Counted from the first letter of the stretch, positions 46,811-56,701 are shown. The stretch: DNA of 64,000 bases from Aureisphaera sp963669405 (GCA_963669405.2 CAXXHF010000002.1:992001-1056000); one strand, 5' to 3'. The notes: generated from the letters alone by a model not told the origin. Made by a program: numbers and translations.

Positions 46811-47592
46811 TAGATTTCAAAAAATATGTCTGAAACGAAAACAGCAATGAAATCAATCACAAATAACAGTAAGGAGCTGTACACTACTGCAGAGTTAGAG
46901 GCTTCACCTACGCCTACGGTTCCTTTCTTACAAAAATATCCTTTATAACAACCAACCAAGCCTATAGCAAATCCAAAGAAAAAGGACTTTATGGTAGCCG
47001 GTAGAACATCACTAAAAGACAGGGCGTCAAAAACCTTATTAAAATAGAGTTGAAAAGAGACTCCTCCTTTAAGGTTTTCCACAATGGCTGAACCCACCAT
47101 GGCAATGGCATCCCCAAATATAATAAGTAGAGGGAGCATCAAAGTCGCAGCTGTAATTCTTGTAACAACTAAATATTTAAAGGGATTTGTTCCAGAGACT
47201 TCCATAGCATCTATTTGCTCAGTAACCCGCATTGATCCTAACTCAGCTCCAATCCCTGAACCAATACGGCCAGCACAAATTAAAGCAGTAATAACTGGCC
47301 CTATTTCTCTAACAATGGATATACTAACCATAGACGGCATCCAAGACTCCGCTCCAAATTCCATGAGCGTTGGTCTTGATTGGAGCGTAAAAACCAATCC
47401 TAATATAAAACCGGTAACACCAACCAAAAGCAACGATTTATTCCCAATGTTATAACATTGACGTAGAAGCTCTTTGAACTCAAATGGAAATGTAAATACT
47501 TCCTTGAAGTAGCGCCCTGCAAAGAAAGATATATCGCCAACTTCTATAAAGAAGGTTTGCATCCTCTCTGTAATATGGACTGGTCTATTCAT
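46810..47592 (-). CDS. MlaE-like permease
   Basis: The 260-residue inner-membrane protein has five or six helices and the MlaE hallmarks ITALICAGRIGSGIGAELGS, MRVTEQIDAMEVSGTNPFKY and IKSFFFGFAIGLVGCYKG. With MlaF and MCE proteins it forms the ABC complex that moves phospholipids and keeps outer-membrane asymmetry. It heads the four-gene operon; no lipoprotein or MlaC-like gene follows, as is usual in Bacteroidota. Confidence 0.94.
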   Translation of the reverse strand: MNRPVHITERMQTFFIEVGDISFFAGRYFKEVFTFPFEFKELLRQCYNIGNKSLLLVGVTGFILGLVFTLQSRPTLMEFGAESWMPSMVSISIVREIGPVITALICAGRIGSGIGAELGSMRVTEQIDAMEVSGTNPFKYLVVTRITAATLMLPLLIIFGDAIAMVGSAIVENLKGGVSFQLYFNKVFDALSFSDVLPATIKSFFFGFAIGLVGCYKGYFCKKGTVGVGEASNSAVVYSSLLLFVIDFIAVFVSDIFFEI

Positions 47593-47828
47593 AGAACATC
47601 TATCTATTATCCAAATATAGATTCGACCTCAAGCATTAAAAATGACTTTCATCACTTTTATTGAAAGCCCATCGCATCATTATTTTCAAACCTAAAATCC
47701 ATTATTGTTCTTGTGAAGAATGAGTTACACCATACATTTTCAACACTTTATCTACCAAAGTTGATACTTCTCATTTTTTAATAATAGCCCTCCCCTTATC
47801 TTAGACAAGATCAATAAATTAAGCCCAA

Positions 47829-48467
47829 ATGAAAAAAATACAAATCCTGTCTATACTAGTATTTGTGTTAACTGGGTGCTCAAGTGTAAAGTTTGTGGAC
47901 AGCTGGAAAAATGAGCAATCCCCAGTGTTTAAGCCTCAAAAATTGCTCGTGGTAGGAGTAACAGACAACCTTACCGCACGCAAAATCTTTGAATCGACCT
48001 TAAAAAGTGAATTTTTAATGAGAAATATTGAGACCCATGAAAGTTCGGTGGTCTTCAATTCTTCATTTTCTGACGACAATAAAACGGAAAAGGAAATAAA
48101 TGATATGATTGTGGGCCTTTCAGAGAAAGGATTTGATGCAGTTATTATTTCTGCCGTCAAAGGGGTCGATGACAGAAAGAACTATACCAAGGGATATTAT
48201 ACAATTAACACTCGCTTAAGGAGGTTTGGGCGTTACTATTATTACTATCAGGATATTTATCATAATCCGGGGTACTATAATGAGTATAAAGTCTACCATG
48301 TGGAAACATCAATTTATAATTTAACTGAAGAAGACGATAGGTCTCTGATTTGGGTTGGTGCAATCGATATTGTAGACCCCAAAGACATTTCAAAAACTGT
48401 AAATGAATACGTTAATGCCATTATTACAAGGCTGGAGAAGGATGGAATAATTAGGATTGTAAATTAG
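47829..48467 (+). CDS. DUF4136-like lipoprotein
   Basis: The 212-residue protein has a clear lipoprotein signal, VFVLTGCSSVKF (lipobox Cys at about residue 17), and then a segment PVFKPQKLLVVGVTDNLTA with DAVIISAVKGVD later, which fits DUF4136-type lipoproteins of the outer membrane. The aromatic stretch RRFGRYYYYYQDIYHNPGYY is unusual. The role is unknown. It stands alone between the divergent mlaE-like gene and the DUF6544-like gene (44 bases on). Confidence 0.7.
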   Translation: MKKIQILSILVFVLTGCSSVKFVDSWKNEQSPVFKPQKLLVVGVTDNLTARKIFESTLKSEFLMRNIETHESSVVFNSSFSDDNKTEKEINDMIVGLSEKGFDAVIISAVKGVDDRKNYTKGYYTINTRLRRFGRYYYYYQDIYHNPGYYNEYKVYHVETSIYNLTEEDDRSLIWVGAIDIVDPKDISKTVNEYVNAIITRLEKDGIIRIVN

Positions 48468-48511
48468 ATATGAACTAATCTCAGACTACCCAGCGTATAT
48501 TTTTGAATATT

Positions 48512-49618
48512 ATGAAGGCAATTAAAGTTATACTCATCATAGGGCACGGCCTAATTCACATTTTGGGATTTGCCAAGACCTTTGGCGGATATACAAATGT
48601 AATTTCTTCCAAGATCAGTAGTTTCTCAAGGTTGTTTTGGCTAATAGCTTCTATCCTTTTTTTGGTTTCGGCTATTTTATACACCTTCAATAAATCCTAT
48701 TGGTATATTGTTTTACTGTTTATATTAATTCTTTCTCAAACTTTAATTATTACCTACTGGAATGATGCCAAATGGGGTACAATACTCAACCTATTCATGT
48801 TGTTATTGGTTGCCACTCATTATGGGAATGCTCAATTTGAAAGGAATATCGAGAAAGAATCCCAACATATTCTCAACGCAGACAAATCAGAAGCTCTAGA
48901 GTTGTTAGATCAACAAAAGTTAAAAGAGCTTCCCGTTGCAGTTAGAAATTGGCTCATTGCATCCAACGCACTTGACGTACATAAAACTCGGAATGTGAGA
49001 CTGAAACAAATTGGACAAATGAAGACCAAACCCAATGGCAAGTGGATTGATTTTAGAGCACAGCAATATTTTACAACCTCACCCCCAGCCTTTCTTTGGA
49101 CTGCCAAAGTAGATGCTACCCCATTTCTAAAATTAAGTGCTCGAGATCTATTTATGGAAGGAGCCGGAAAAATGAATATTCAACTGGGAGGATTAATCCC
49201 CATTGTAGATGAAGGCCCCAATACCAAGATTAACTCTGGCACCATGCTCAGGTTTCTTGCTGAAATATGCTGGTTTCCCACAGCAGCATATTCCGATTAT
49301 ATCACTTGGGAATCTGTAGATAATATAACAGCCATTGCCACATTCAATATGGGAGAAACCAGTGTTACTGGTAAATTTAATTTTACAGAAAAAGGAGAGT
49401 TCAAATCTTTTGAAGCACAACGCTACTACGGTTCTGGTAAACAATCAATGTTAGAGGATTGGTTGATCGAAGTAATGGCATATGATGAATTTGATGGAGT
49501 TGTAATACCAAGCAAGGCAAAAGTTACCTGGAATTTACAGGAGGGTGCTTTCACTTGGATAATGTTAGAGGTAATGGAATTGGAATACAATACATATAAA
49601 CCGTATGAACAACTCTAA
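48512..49618 (+). CDS. DUF6544-like membrane protein
   Basis: This protein of 368 residues has four membrane helices in the first 120 residues and a soluble domain after that. The soluble domain, with LPVAVRNWLIASNALDVHKT, PPAFLWTAKVDATPFLK, and LRFLAEICWFPTAAYSDYIT, follows the pattern of DUF6544 proteins. The function is unknown. The ATG at 48512 (MKAIKVILI) is taken rather than a TTG three codons before. Family call is from remembered motifs and should be verified. Confidence 0.65.
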   Translation: MKAIKVILIIGHGLIHILGFAKTFGGYTNVISSKISSFSRLFWLIASILFLVSAILYTFNKSYWYIVLLFILILSQTLIITYWNDAKWGTILNLFMLLLVATHYGNAQFERNIEKESQHILNADKSEALELLDQQKLKELPVAVRNWLIASNALDVHKTRNVRLKQIGQMKTKPNGKWIDFRAQQYFTTSPPAFLWTAKVDATPFLKLSARDLFMEGAGKMNIQLGGLIPIVDEGPNTKINSGTMLRFLAEICWFPTAAYSDYITWESVDNITAIATFNMGETSVTGKFNFTEKGEFKSFEAQRYYGSGKQSMLEDWLIEVMAYDEFDGVVIPSKAKVTWNLQEGAFTWIMLEVMELEYNTYKPYEQL

Positions 49619-49654
49619 AAATAGAAGTGTTCATCGTACAATTCAATAAAAATC

Positions 49655-50452
49655 ATGGAAACAATTGGATTTATAGGAGCTTTTGTAATGGGGATCACCC
49701 TCGGCCTCATAGGGGGAGGTGGTTCTATACTAACAGTTCCCATATTCGTATACCTAATGCATATTAACCCTATAACAGCTACAGCCTATTCCCTATTTGT
49801 TGTTGGGGTTACGGCTGCCGTAGGTGCCTTTCAGAATATGAAAAAGGGATTGGTCGATTGGAAAACAGCCTTGGTATTCTCAATTCCCGCCTTCATAGCA
49901 GTTTATACGATGCGTAAATACATACTCCCTGTGATCCCCGAAAAACTATTTTCGATTGGAGAAATTCCTATTGATAAAAATATGGGGATCATGCTGTTTT
50001 TTGCCATTATTATGTTCCTTGCCGCCATTTCAATGATTCGTTCTCGGAATAGTGATAAGACTGAAGAAACCGAATCGAAATTGAGCAGTATCCCTTTGAT
50101 TGTATTAGAAGGATTAGGTGTAGGACTAATCACAGGTGCTGTAGGTGCAGGAGGCGGTTTCCTTATCATACCGGCACTTGTCCTATTGGCTAAATTACCC
50201 ATGAAAAAAGCGGTTGCCACATCACTACTAATTATAGCCGTGAAGTCTCTTATTGGATTCATAGGAGATGTTGAAAACCTTGAAATGGACTGGAACTTCC
50301 TATTGTTGTTTACTGGAATATCTATCATTGGGGTTTTTATCGGGATTTGGTTATCCCGTTATATACCTGGACAAAAGCTCAAAAAAGGGTTTGGATGGTT
50401 CGTTCTTTTTATGGGGATTTTTATTGTTATTCGAGAATATATGGGTGCTTAA
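49655..50452 (+). CDS. TauE/SafE-family anion permease
   Basis: The 265-residue inner-membrane protein has about eight helices and two TauE/SafE half repeats, each starting with a glycine-rich stretch: GITLGLIGGGGSILTVPIFV and GLITGAVGAGGGFLIIPALV. Members carry sulfite, sulfonate or other sulfur anions. The next gene is an MBL-rhodanese fusion 104 bases on, so a link with sulfide or thiosulfate oxidation, such as export of sulfite, is likely. Confidence 0.9.
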   Translation: METIGFIGAFVMGITLGLIGGGGSILTVPIFVYLMHINPITATAYSLFVVGVTAAVGAFQNMKKGLVDWKTALVFSIPAFIAVYTMRKYILPVIPEKLFSIGEIPIDKNMGIMLFFAIIMFLAAISMIRSRNSDKTEETESKLSSIPLIVLEGLGVGLITGAVGAGGGFLIIPALVLLAKLPMKKAVATSLLIIAVKSLIGFIGDVENLEMDWNFLLLFTGISIIGVFIGIWLSRYIPGQKLKKGFGWFVLFMGIFIVIREYMGA

Positions 50453-50556
50453 TTAAAAGGATGTGTCAACGCCAAAAAAATGATTCAGTATTAGAAAATA
50501 TTTGGGTTCAAAAATGCCCGATAGCATAAAATAATATAAATTAAAATACCAGAGTT

Positions 50557-51981
50557 ATGAAAATCGAACAAATTTATACAGGGTGCCTAGCACAAGGAGC
50601 ATACTACATTGAGAGTAATGGTGAAGCTGCTATTATAGACCCTCTTAGGGAAATAAAACCCTACATGGAAAAAGCAAAAAATGACAATGCAAGAATCAAA
50701 TATGTTTTTGAAACCCATTTTCATGCTGATTTTGTCAGTGGACACCTAACATTGTCAAAAGAAACAGGTGCCCCTATCGTCTATGGGCCAACGGCAGATC
50801 CTAGTTTTGATGCCGTCATTGCTTCGGACGGACAGGAATTTATCATTGGAGATATAACCATAATTGCAATGCATACCCCTGGACATACTATGGAAAGCAC
50901 TACCTATCTTCTTAGGGACCAAAATGGAAAAGATCATGCCATTTTTACGGGGGATACATTGTTTTTAGGAGATGTAGGGAGGCCCGACCTTGCACAGAAA
51001 GCTGCAGATATGACGCAGGAAGAGTTGGCCGAAACCCTTTACGATAGCCTCAGGGATAAAATAATGCCCCTCTCAGACGACATAATCGTCTATCCTGCTC
51101 ACGGAGCAGGGTCAGCATGTGGAAAAAACATGATGAAGGAGACGGTAGATACTCTAGGTAACCAGAAAAAACTCAACTATGCCTTACGCAAAGATATGTC
51201 CAAGGAAGAGTTTGTAGAAGAAGTTACTCGCGGGTTAATGCCACCTCCCAAATATTTTCCCTTAAATGTTAAAATGAACAAGGAGGGGTATGAAGATATT
51301 GATGTTGTTCTTGAGCGTGGTTCTGTTTCCATGGATCCCATTGCATTCGAGACTGCTGCAAACGAAACGGGAGCATTGGTTCTAGATGTACGTTCTCAAG
51401 AAGATTTTGCCAAAGGTCATATCCCCCGTTCTATATTCATTGGCTTGGACGGCATGTTCGCTCCTTGGGTAGGTGATCTTGTTGCCGATGTACAACAACC
51501 TTTACTTTTGGTAATACCTGATGGAAGAGAAGAAGAAACGATAACCCGCTTATCACGAGTTGGGTTCGATAATGTATTAGGATATTTAAAGGGAGGTTTT
51601 GCGAACTGGAAAAATTCTTCCATGGAGTACGATACTGTAACTTCTATATCAGCAAAAGAGTTCGGCACCATATTGGAAAACGAGAATGAAAAAGCCAAAC
51701 CCTATGTTTTTGACGTGAGAAGGGAAGGGGAATTTAATGCAGAGCACATTTTAGGCGCGAACCACTCACCGTTAGAAAACCTAAACAATTATTTGAATGA
51801 ATTTCCAGATACAGATACTTTTTATGTACACTGTGCAGGAGGATATCGCAGTATGATTGCCGCTTCCATATTGAAAAGCAGGGGAATTCATAATTTAATA
51901 GACATTGCGGGTGGTTTTGGTGCAATAAAGAACACAGGCATTTCCCTTTCCAACTATGTATGCCCTACAAAATTGGAATAG
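50557..51981 (+). CDS. MBL-fold hydrolase fused to two rhodanese domains (persulfide dioxygenase-like)
   Basis: The 474-residue cytosolic protein starts with a metallo-beta-lactamase domain of the ETHE1/persulfide-dioxygenase kind (THFHADFVSGH near 53-63; MHTPGHTMEST near 108; FTGDTLFLGDVGRPDL near 129). Two rhodanese domains follow. The first (about 260-355) has PLLLVIPDG at the active-site place and no Cys, so it is probably inactive. The second (about 365-465) keeps the loop YVHCAGGYRS with catalytic Cys near 426. Expected reaction: oxidation of persulfides to sulfite, with sulfur transfer by rhodanese. The neighbouring TauE/SafE permease may export the sulfite. Confidence 0.9.
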   Translation: MKIEQIYTGCLAQGAYYIESNGEAAIIDPLREIKPYMEKAKNDNARIKYVFETHFHADFVSGHLTLSKETGAPIVYGPTADPSFDAVIASDGQEFIIGDITIIAMHTPGHTMESTTYLLRDQNGKDHAIFTGDTLFLGDVGRPDLAQKAADMTQEELAETLYDSLRDKIMPLSDDIIVYPAHGAGSACGKNMMKETVDTLGNQKKLNYALRKDMSKEEFVEEVTRGLMPPPKYFPLNVKMNKEGYEDIDVVLERGSVSMDPIAFETAANETGALVLDVRSQEDFAKGHIPRSIFIGLDGMFAPWVGDLVADVQQPLLLVIPDGREEETITRLSRVGFDNVLGYLKGGFANWKNSSMEYDTVTSISAKEFGTILENENEKAKPYVFDVRREGEFNAEHILGANHSPLENLNNYLNEFPDTDTFYVHCAGGYRSMIAASILKSRGIHNLIDIAGGFGAIKNTGISLSNYVCPTKLE

Positions 51982-52120
51982 GAAACATACCGCCTTATTT
52001 GGCTTTCTTTTGATTAACTGGTGAATGAAACCCCTTGAACCTTTCGAATTGGTTTTTGAACTCGATGATTTCTTTTTGAATTTTATTAACCTGTCGAATT
52101 AATTCAATGAGATTCTCGAC
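51982..52120. other. Intergenic DNA before the IS6 remnant
   Basis: Nothing recognisable apart from a frame remnant rich in Asn/Leu codons. The degraded IS6 element begins at 52121. Confidence 0.3.
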
Positions 52121-52427
52121 GGTTCTGTCTCATTAATTCTACTTTTTCAGATATATGTAAGTATGAGATTTCTAAAGTAGTTCTATGCAAAAACATCATC
52201 GATATCCTCATACCATTATTTAACAACCGGTATATTTCAAATTTCAATTTAGTTTAAGCTACTGCTAGTAACTGAATAATTATTGTTGAACGACCATAGA
52301 TTTGTGAAGAAATGGATCATTAGAGGCCTAGGGTTTAAAGAATTTGAATCGGCCAGAAGAACACTATCTTGAATTGAGATGATACATATGATTAGGAAAG
52401 GGCAGTCGATTTTGAACAGATGAAATA
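52121..52427 (+). mobile_element. Degraded IS6-family element with internal deletion
   Basis: The left end remains as GGTTCTGTCTCATTAAT (52121-52137). 52228-52264 matches the early transposase gene (VYFKF-F-LSY), then about 300 bases are missing, and 52285-52424 matches the last part (VKKWIIRGLGFKEFESARRT, then IEMIHMIRKGQ) with stop codons. The right end is not seen. It is an old, inactive relative of copies A and B, more diverged than they are from each other. Confidence 0.8.
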
Positions 52428-52782
52428 GACCCATTTTCCAATATCATAACAAAAATGCAGTTTAGACGTAGTCTAAATAGCTGAAAAGATACAATGGTTA
52501 CAGAATGCTTTTTTCAGTTTGGCATCAATAATTATGATTCATAGATTCCTTATAAATAAAGGAAATAGGAAAATATGAACTTTTACGAGGCATAAAAACA
52601 CAACCCTCTAATGTTATTAAATTTTTAAAATTACAATAGGATTCCAAAGTTTTTAATAAGCTTGGCATAGTCTGCATAACCCTTTAATTACATTTCTTTT
52701 AAATAGAGATTAACGTTTCGTAACACGATCAATCTAGTTTTGGGTATCTAAAAATTTAACTCGTAAACCAAAAAACGAAACG
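52428..52782. other. Leader region of the PhoX-like gene
   Basis: About 355 bases without a gene. A box TACATTTC (52689-52696), one base off TAnnTTTG, could be the promoter of the next gene, but the nearest TTGG is 24 bases upstream, which is rather far. No Pho-box-like repeats were recognised. Confidence 0.3.
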
Positions 52783-54633
52783 ATGAAACGTACTTTACTT
52801 TTTTTATTATTTATTGTCATTGGTGTTAATGCAACTGCACAGAATGACTTTCCCTCTCGAGTGGTAGAAGTAGATTGGGAAGCTACCGAAGTAGTAATCC
52901 CTCCTTCTCCTTTTCAATACCAAATCCTTTTCATAGGAGGAGAAGATATGGTGCAGACCGGAGTAAATGAAGAGGTTCCTGCCAAACAATGGCATGACTT
53001 TATAGGGTTTACCCCTCTTACCTCCGAAGACTGTGTAGACGATCCCAATGCCATTGGTTGGGTGTCCATTAACCACGAAAGAATACAAGCAGATGATAAA
53101 ATTGGAGATGGAGGGGGAATGACTTCTTTTTTAATGGGAAGACAACCTGGAGATGACCTGCTGTATGTAATCCCTCAAAAACTTACCGATGGACGTGAAG
53201 GTGACTTCTTCAATGTAGATTTTTCTGGGGTAGGAGAAACTGGAATGAACTGTGGAGGTATTAACTCTATCGTAGATGGTCGTATTTGGACCGCAGAAGA
53301 ATGGTTTAGAACTGATAATGCAAGTATCTTCCAAGATGGTAATGGAGTACGTGATATCTCTGACTACACTATTAAGTATACCGAGTTTGATATGGTCAAT
53401 TTCCAAACCATCCCTAAATACCAAAATTTCAACTGGATGGTGGAGATCGACCCAAGACAAGCCAAAGCAGTACGTAAGCAGTACAATTGGGGACGCCAGC
53501 CTTTTGAAGGAGGAACTATAGCTGCCGATAACAAAACCGTTTATATTGGCGCAGATGCCACTCCTGGTTTCTTAACCAAATTCGTAGCAGAAACCGAAGG
53601 AGACTTTACTGTTGGGACAACATATGTGTACAAGCATGATGCTGCCGGTGAGCCATGGGTAGAAATCGACAATGAAGATTTTACTAAAATGTTGAACTAT
53701 AAGGACGAGGCAGTTGCCGCTGGAGCTACCATGTTCAATCGTTTGGAATGGGTAACCATTAACAAGAATACAGGGAAGATATACATGACCGAAACCGGTC
53801 GTGACAACCCTGGAGACCGTTGGAATGATGAAGCGGTTGAAGGAGCAGTCTATGCACCTCATCACATTCAGAGAGCAGTAGACCAAGGAGTAACAGGCCC
53901 TGGTGATGAAAACTATTGGGATTACTACGGTAGAATTTTAGAATATGATCCCACTACAGGAGACACAAGTATTTACGTAGAAGCTGGCCCTTTCTTTGCC
54001 GTAAGTCCAGATGTAAATAACTATCCTGCTAAACACCTGTCTAACCCTGATGGTTTAAACATGCTATATGTCAACGTTGCAGGAGAAAACAAAACCTATA
54101 TGCTTATTAACGAAGACCTTAACGGAACTTCTTTTGGTCGTACCCCATTGGAATATCCAGATGATAGAATGTGCGAGATGTATCTTTTAGATATGGAGGT
54201 TGAAAACCCAACTATAGACGATTTAATTCGTTTAACCCAAACTCCAAGAGGTGCTGAAATCACAGGGGCTTGTGCAACTCTTGATGGAAAATCTGTTTTG
54301 GTGAACTCACAACACCCCGACGGGTCCAACCCCTTTCCTTACAATAACTCCTTAACATTTGCCATTACTGGATTTGATGATTCCGGGGCTATCGAAACAT
54401 TGAGCGCTCCAGATTTTCAAGGAGCTTCAGCCAATAGTTTTGTGATCTATCCAAACCCAACCGAGCGTATTGTGTATTTCAATAAAATGACCGATGTTGC
54501 TTTATACGATATCACTGGAAAACGTATTGCTGTATACCGTAATGTTAAATCTATTGATATAGCAGGATTGGCACAGGGCACCTACTTGCTGAAAACCAAG
54601 GATGGTAATTCAAAAAAACTTTTGGTTAAGTAA
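52783..54633 (+). CDS. PhoX-family (DUF839) phosphatase-like protein with T9SS sorting domain
   Basis: The 616-residue protein starts with a signal peptide (about 1-19, ending NATAQ). The main domain fits PhoX/DUF839: GWVSINHERI, MNCGGINSIVDGRIWTAEEW, MTETGRDNPGDRW, RILEYDPTTGDTSIYVEAGP and SPDGLN-like NPDGLNMLYV. PhoX enzymes are calcium- and iron-dependent alkaline phosphatases with a beta-propeller. The C-terminal 65 residues are a T9SS type A domain (FVIYPNPTERIVYFNK to NSKKLLVK), so it goes outside by T9SS. Activity on phosphomonoesters is inferred from the family. A strong terminator follows. Confidence 0.82.
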   Translation: MKRTLLFLLFIVIGVNATAQNDFPSRVVEVDWEATEVVIPPSPFQYQILFIGGEDMVQTGVNEEVPAKQWHDFIGFTPLTSEDCVDDPNAIGWVSINHERIQADDKIGDGGGMTSFLMGRQPGDDLLYVIPQKLTDGREGDFFNVDFSGVGETGMNCGGINSIVDGRIWTAEEWFRTDNASIFQDGNGVRDISDYTIKYTEFDMVNFQTIPKYQNFNWMVEIDPRQAKAVRKQYNWGRQPFEGGTIAADNKTVYIGADATPGFLTKFVAETEGDFTVGTTYVYKHDAAGEPWVEIDNEDFTKMLNYKDEAVAAGATMFNRLEWVTINKNTGKIYMTETGRDNPGDRWNDEAVEGAVYAPHHIQRAVDQGVTGPGDENYWDYYGRILEYDPTTGDTSIYVEAGPFFAVSPDVNNYPAKHLSNPDGLNMLYVNVAGENKTYMLINEDLNGTSFGRTPLEYPDDRMCEMYLLDMEVENPTIDDLIRLTQTPRGAEITGACATLDGKSVLVNSQHPDGSNPFPYNNSLTFAITGFDDSGAIETLSAPDFQGASANSFVIYPNPTERIVYFNKMTDVALYDITGKRIAVYRNVKSIDIAGLAQGTYLLKTKDGNSKKLLVK

Positions 54634-54652
54634 TTTTTTTCATTTCGATTAG

Positions 54653-54685
54653 AAAAACCGAGCGTCCAAAAACGCTCGGTTTTTT
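54653..54685 (+). terminator. Strong terminator after the PhoX-like gene
   Basis: AAAAACCGAGCGT (54653-54665) pairs perfectly with ACGCTCGGTTTTT (54672-54684) over a six-base loop, ending in a T run. It isolates the PhoX-like gene from the peroxidase gene 24 bases later, though readthrough is possible. Confidence 0.92.
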
Positions 54686-54708
54686 ACCAATTATATATCC
54701 CAATAATT

Positions 54709-56658
54709 ATGAAAACCGATACTTTTTTTGTCATAGGCAGCTTCTTTTTGGCAGGGTTACTTATTCTGGCTAGTAAGCCCCAACAGCTTCAATCTCATTA
54801 TACAGACAAAGCGATAGGAAAGATTAATGAAAAATTTCAGGAAGATCTTTCTACGTTTTATGAAACTACCTTACAGTTTCATAAAGCCACCAATAGTTTT
54901 CAACAAGAAAAAATATCTGAAAATATACTTCAACAAGAATATACAACACTTAGAAAAAGCTTCAAGAAGATAGAGTTTTTTGTAGAGTATTTGGATAAAG
55001 AGGCTTTCGATAAAACCTTGAACGGCCCACCTCTACCAAAACTGGAAAAGAAAGTGGCAGACGTAAATATTCTGAGCCCAAAAGGGCTACAGGTCATAGA
55101 CGAACTCATAGGATCTGGATTTCCTACTCATTCTGAAAAAAAGGAGCTTGTAGAGAATGCATATAAGCTGAAAAATGATCTTAAAAAAATCAAACGATTT
55201 CTGGGTGTTCGTAGGGTCACCGATCGTCAATTTTTTGAAGCTTCCAGACAAGCCATGATACGATTGGCAACCTTGGGCATTACAGGTTTCGATACACCTG
55301 GAACACAATCTGGCATTAAAGATGTTGCCACCGTTCTTAATACACAACGGACATATCTTCAATTCTACAATAAGGAATTACATAATGTAAATGCCGAAAA
55401 CCTCTTAGCTCAATTTCAGAAAATAACTGCGCAGGGAATTGTACAAACAGAAAAAGAAGAGTTCGATTGTTTTAATCGTCTCTCCTTCATTAAAAATGTA
55501 GTGAACCCTCTTTATAAAAACCTTAAAGACATCCATCTTTCATTGGATTATGAAACCATAGAGGAAGTTTCTAGATATCCATTGGCTGTAAATTACAATG
55601 CCGATCATCTTTTTGAAAAAGATTTTCTGAACAAGTTTTACTATGTAAGTATCGTCAACGACTCCAATTTCAACAAAATAGCATCATTGGGAAAATTGCT
55701 TTTTTACGATCCCGTACTTTCCCAAAATAATAGAGTGTCCTGTTCCAGTTGTCATGCTCCCGATAAAGCCTTTACAGATGGTTTAGTCACCAGCAACTCT
55801 AATACAGGAACTCCTCTGAAGCGTAATTCTATGACACTTAATTACTCTGTTTTTGCATCTTCTTATTTCCATGACATGCGGGCAAAAAGACTGGAAGACC
55901 AATTTGAACACGTAGTACTTAACAAAGACGAATTCAACTCTTCCTATCCAGAAATAGTTGAAAAATTGCGCACAAGCCCAACATATACTGAATTATTCGT
56001 GAAAGCATTTCCTGCTTACGATAAACCTATAAAACCAAACAATATTGACTACGCGTTGGCTGCATATGTCATGCAGTTTAATACTTTCGATAGTCCTGTT
56101 GATATCTATTTTCAGGAAGACAATGTATCCCTTTCTCAAGAGGTGAAGAATGGATTCAACCTTTTTACGGGAAAAGCCAATTGTGCCACCTGTCATTTCT
56201 TACCCACTTTTTCTGGGTTGGTTCCTCCTCTATATAAGGAGTCTGAGGCCGAAGTGTTGGGAGTACCAGAAAAGAACCAAGAGCCATGGGTGTTGGACGA
56301 TGATATAGGAAGGCTGGGAAATGGAGTTACGCAAGAAGTTGCAGACTTTTATGCCAATGCATTTAAAACCCCTACCGTTCGTAATATAGAAAAAACAGGG
56401 CCTTATATGCATAATGGAGTTTATAACAAATTAGAAGAAGTAATGGAATTTTATATTGAGGGAGGAGGAGCTGGCCTTGGTTTCGGGATAGACCATCAGA
56501 CGCTGGCTCCGGATCCCCTCAATCTTTCTGAAACAGAAAAAGAAGATATCATAACTTTTATGAAATCCTTGAACGATCGTAAAGAGTTTCAATTTCCTTC
56601 TGAACTGCCAAGAGATTTTTCCGAGAAAAAACTAAATAATCGTGAATTGATAAAATAA
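54709..56658 (+). CDS. Di-heme cytochrome c peroxidase (MauG/CcpA type) with extra N-terminal domain
   Basis: The 649-residue periplasmic protein has a signal-anchor (about 6-22) and a CCP/MauG region in the C-terminal half. The two heme sites are CSSCH (345-349) and CATCH (492-496). Other hallmarks are GKLLFYDPVLSQNNRVSCS and TPTVRNIEKTGPYMHNG. About 330 residues precede it, much longer than in plain peroxidases. This part is helical, with LSPKGLQVIDELIGSGF recalling imelysin-type iron-regulated proteins, but without their GxHxxE motif. The enzyme would use hydrogen peroxide as electron acceptor or modify another protein, as MauG does. Confidence 0.87.
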   Translation: MKTDTFFVIGSFFLAGLLILASKPQQLQSHYTDKAIGKINEKFQEDLSTFYETTLQFHKATNSFQQEKISENILQQEYTTLRKSFKKIEFFVEYLDKEAFDKTLNGPPLPKLEKKVADVNILSPKGLQVIDELIGSGFPTHSEKKELVENAYKLKNDLKKIKRFLGVRRVTDRQFFEASRQAMIRLATLGITGFDTPGTQSGIKDVATVLNTQRTYLQFYNKELHNVNAENLLAQFQKITAQGIVQTEKEEFDCFNRLSFIKNVVNPLYKNLKDIHLSLDYETIEEVSRYPLAVNYNADHLFEKDFLNKFYYVSIVNDSNFNKIASLGKLLFYDPVLSQNNRVSCSSCHAPDKAFTDGLVTSNSNTGTPLKRNSMTLNYSVFASSYFHDMRAKRLEDQFEHVVLNKDEFNSSYPEIVEKLRTSPTYTELFVKAFPAYDKPIKPNNIDYALAAYVMQFNTFDSPVDIYFQEDNVSLSQEVKNGFNLFTGKANCATCHFLPTFSGLVPPLYKESEAEVLGVPEKNQEPWVLDDDIGRLGNGVTQEVADFYANAFKTPTVRNIEKTGPYMHNGVYNKLEEVMEFYIEGGGAGLGFGIDHQTLAPDPLNLSETEKEDIITFMKSLNDRKEFQFPSELPRDFSEKKLNNRELIK

Positions 56659-56661
56659 GCT

Positions 56662-56701
56662 ATAGGGTTCTGTTGTCTTTAGATTTAGATGCGACAGAAC
56701 C
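56662..56701. repeat. IS6-end-like inverted repeat
   Basis: GGGTTCTGTTGTC (56665-56677) and TTAGATGCGACAGAACC (56685-56701) are inverted to each other, with the second an almost perfect IS6 end. The two ends are only a few bases apart, as if the body of the element had been lost. A third, weaker end (AACAGATGTGATAGAAACC) lies at 56754-56772. Confidence 0.5.
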
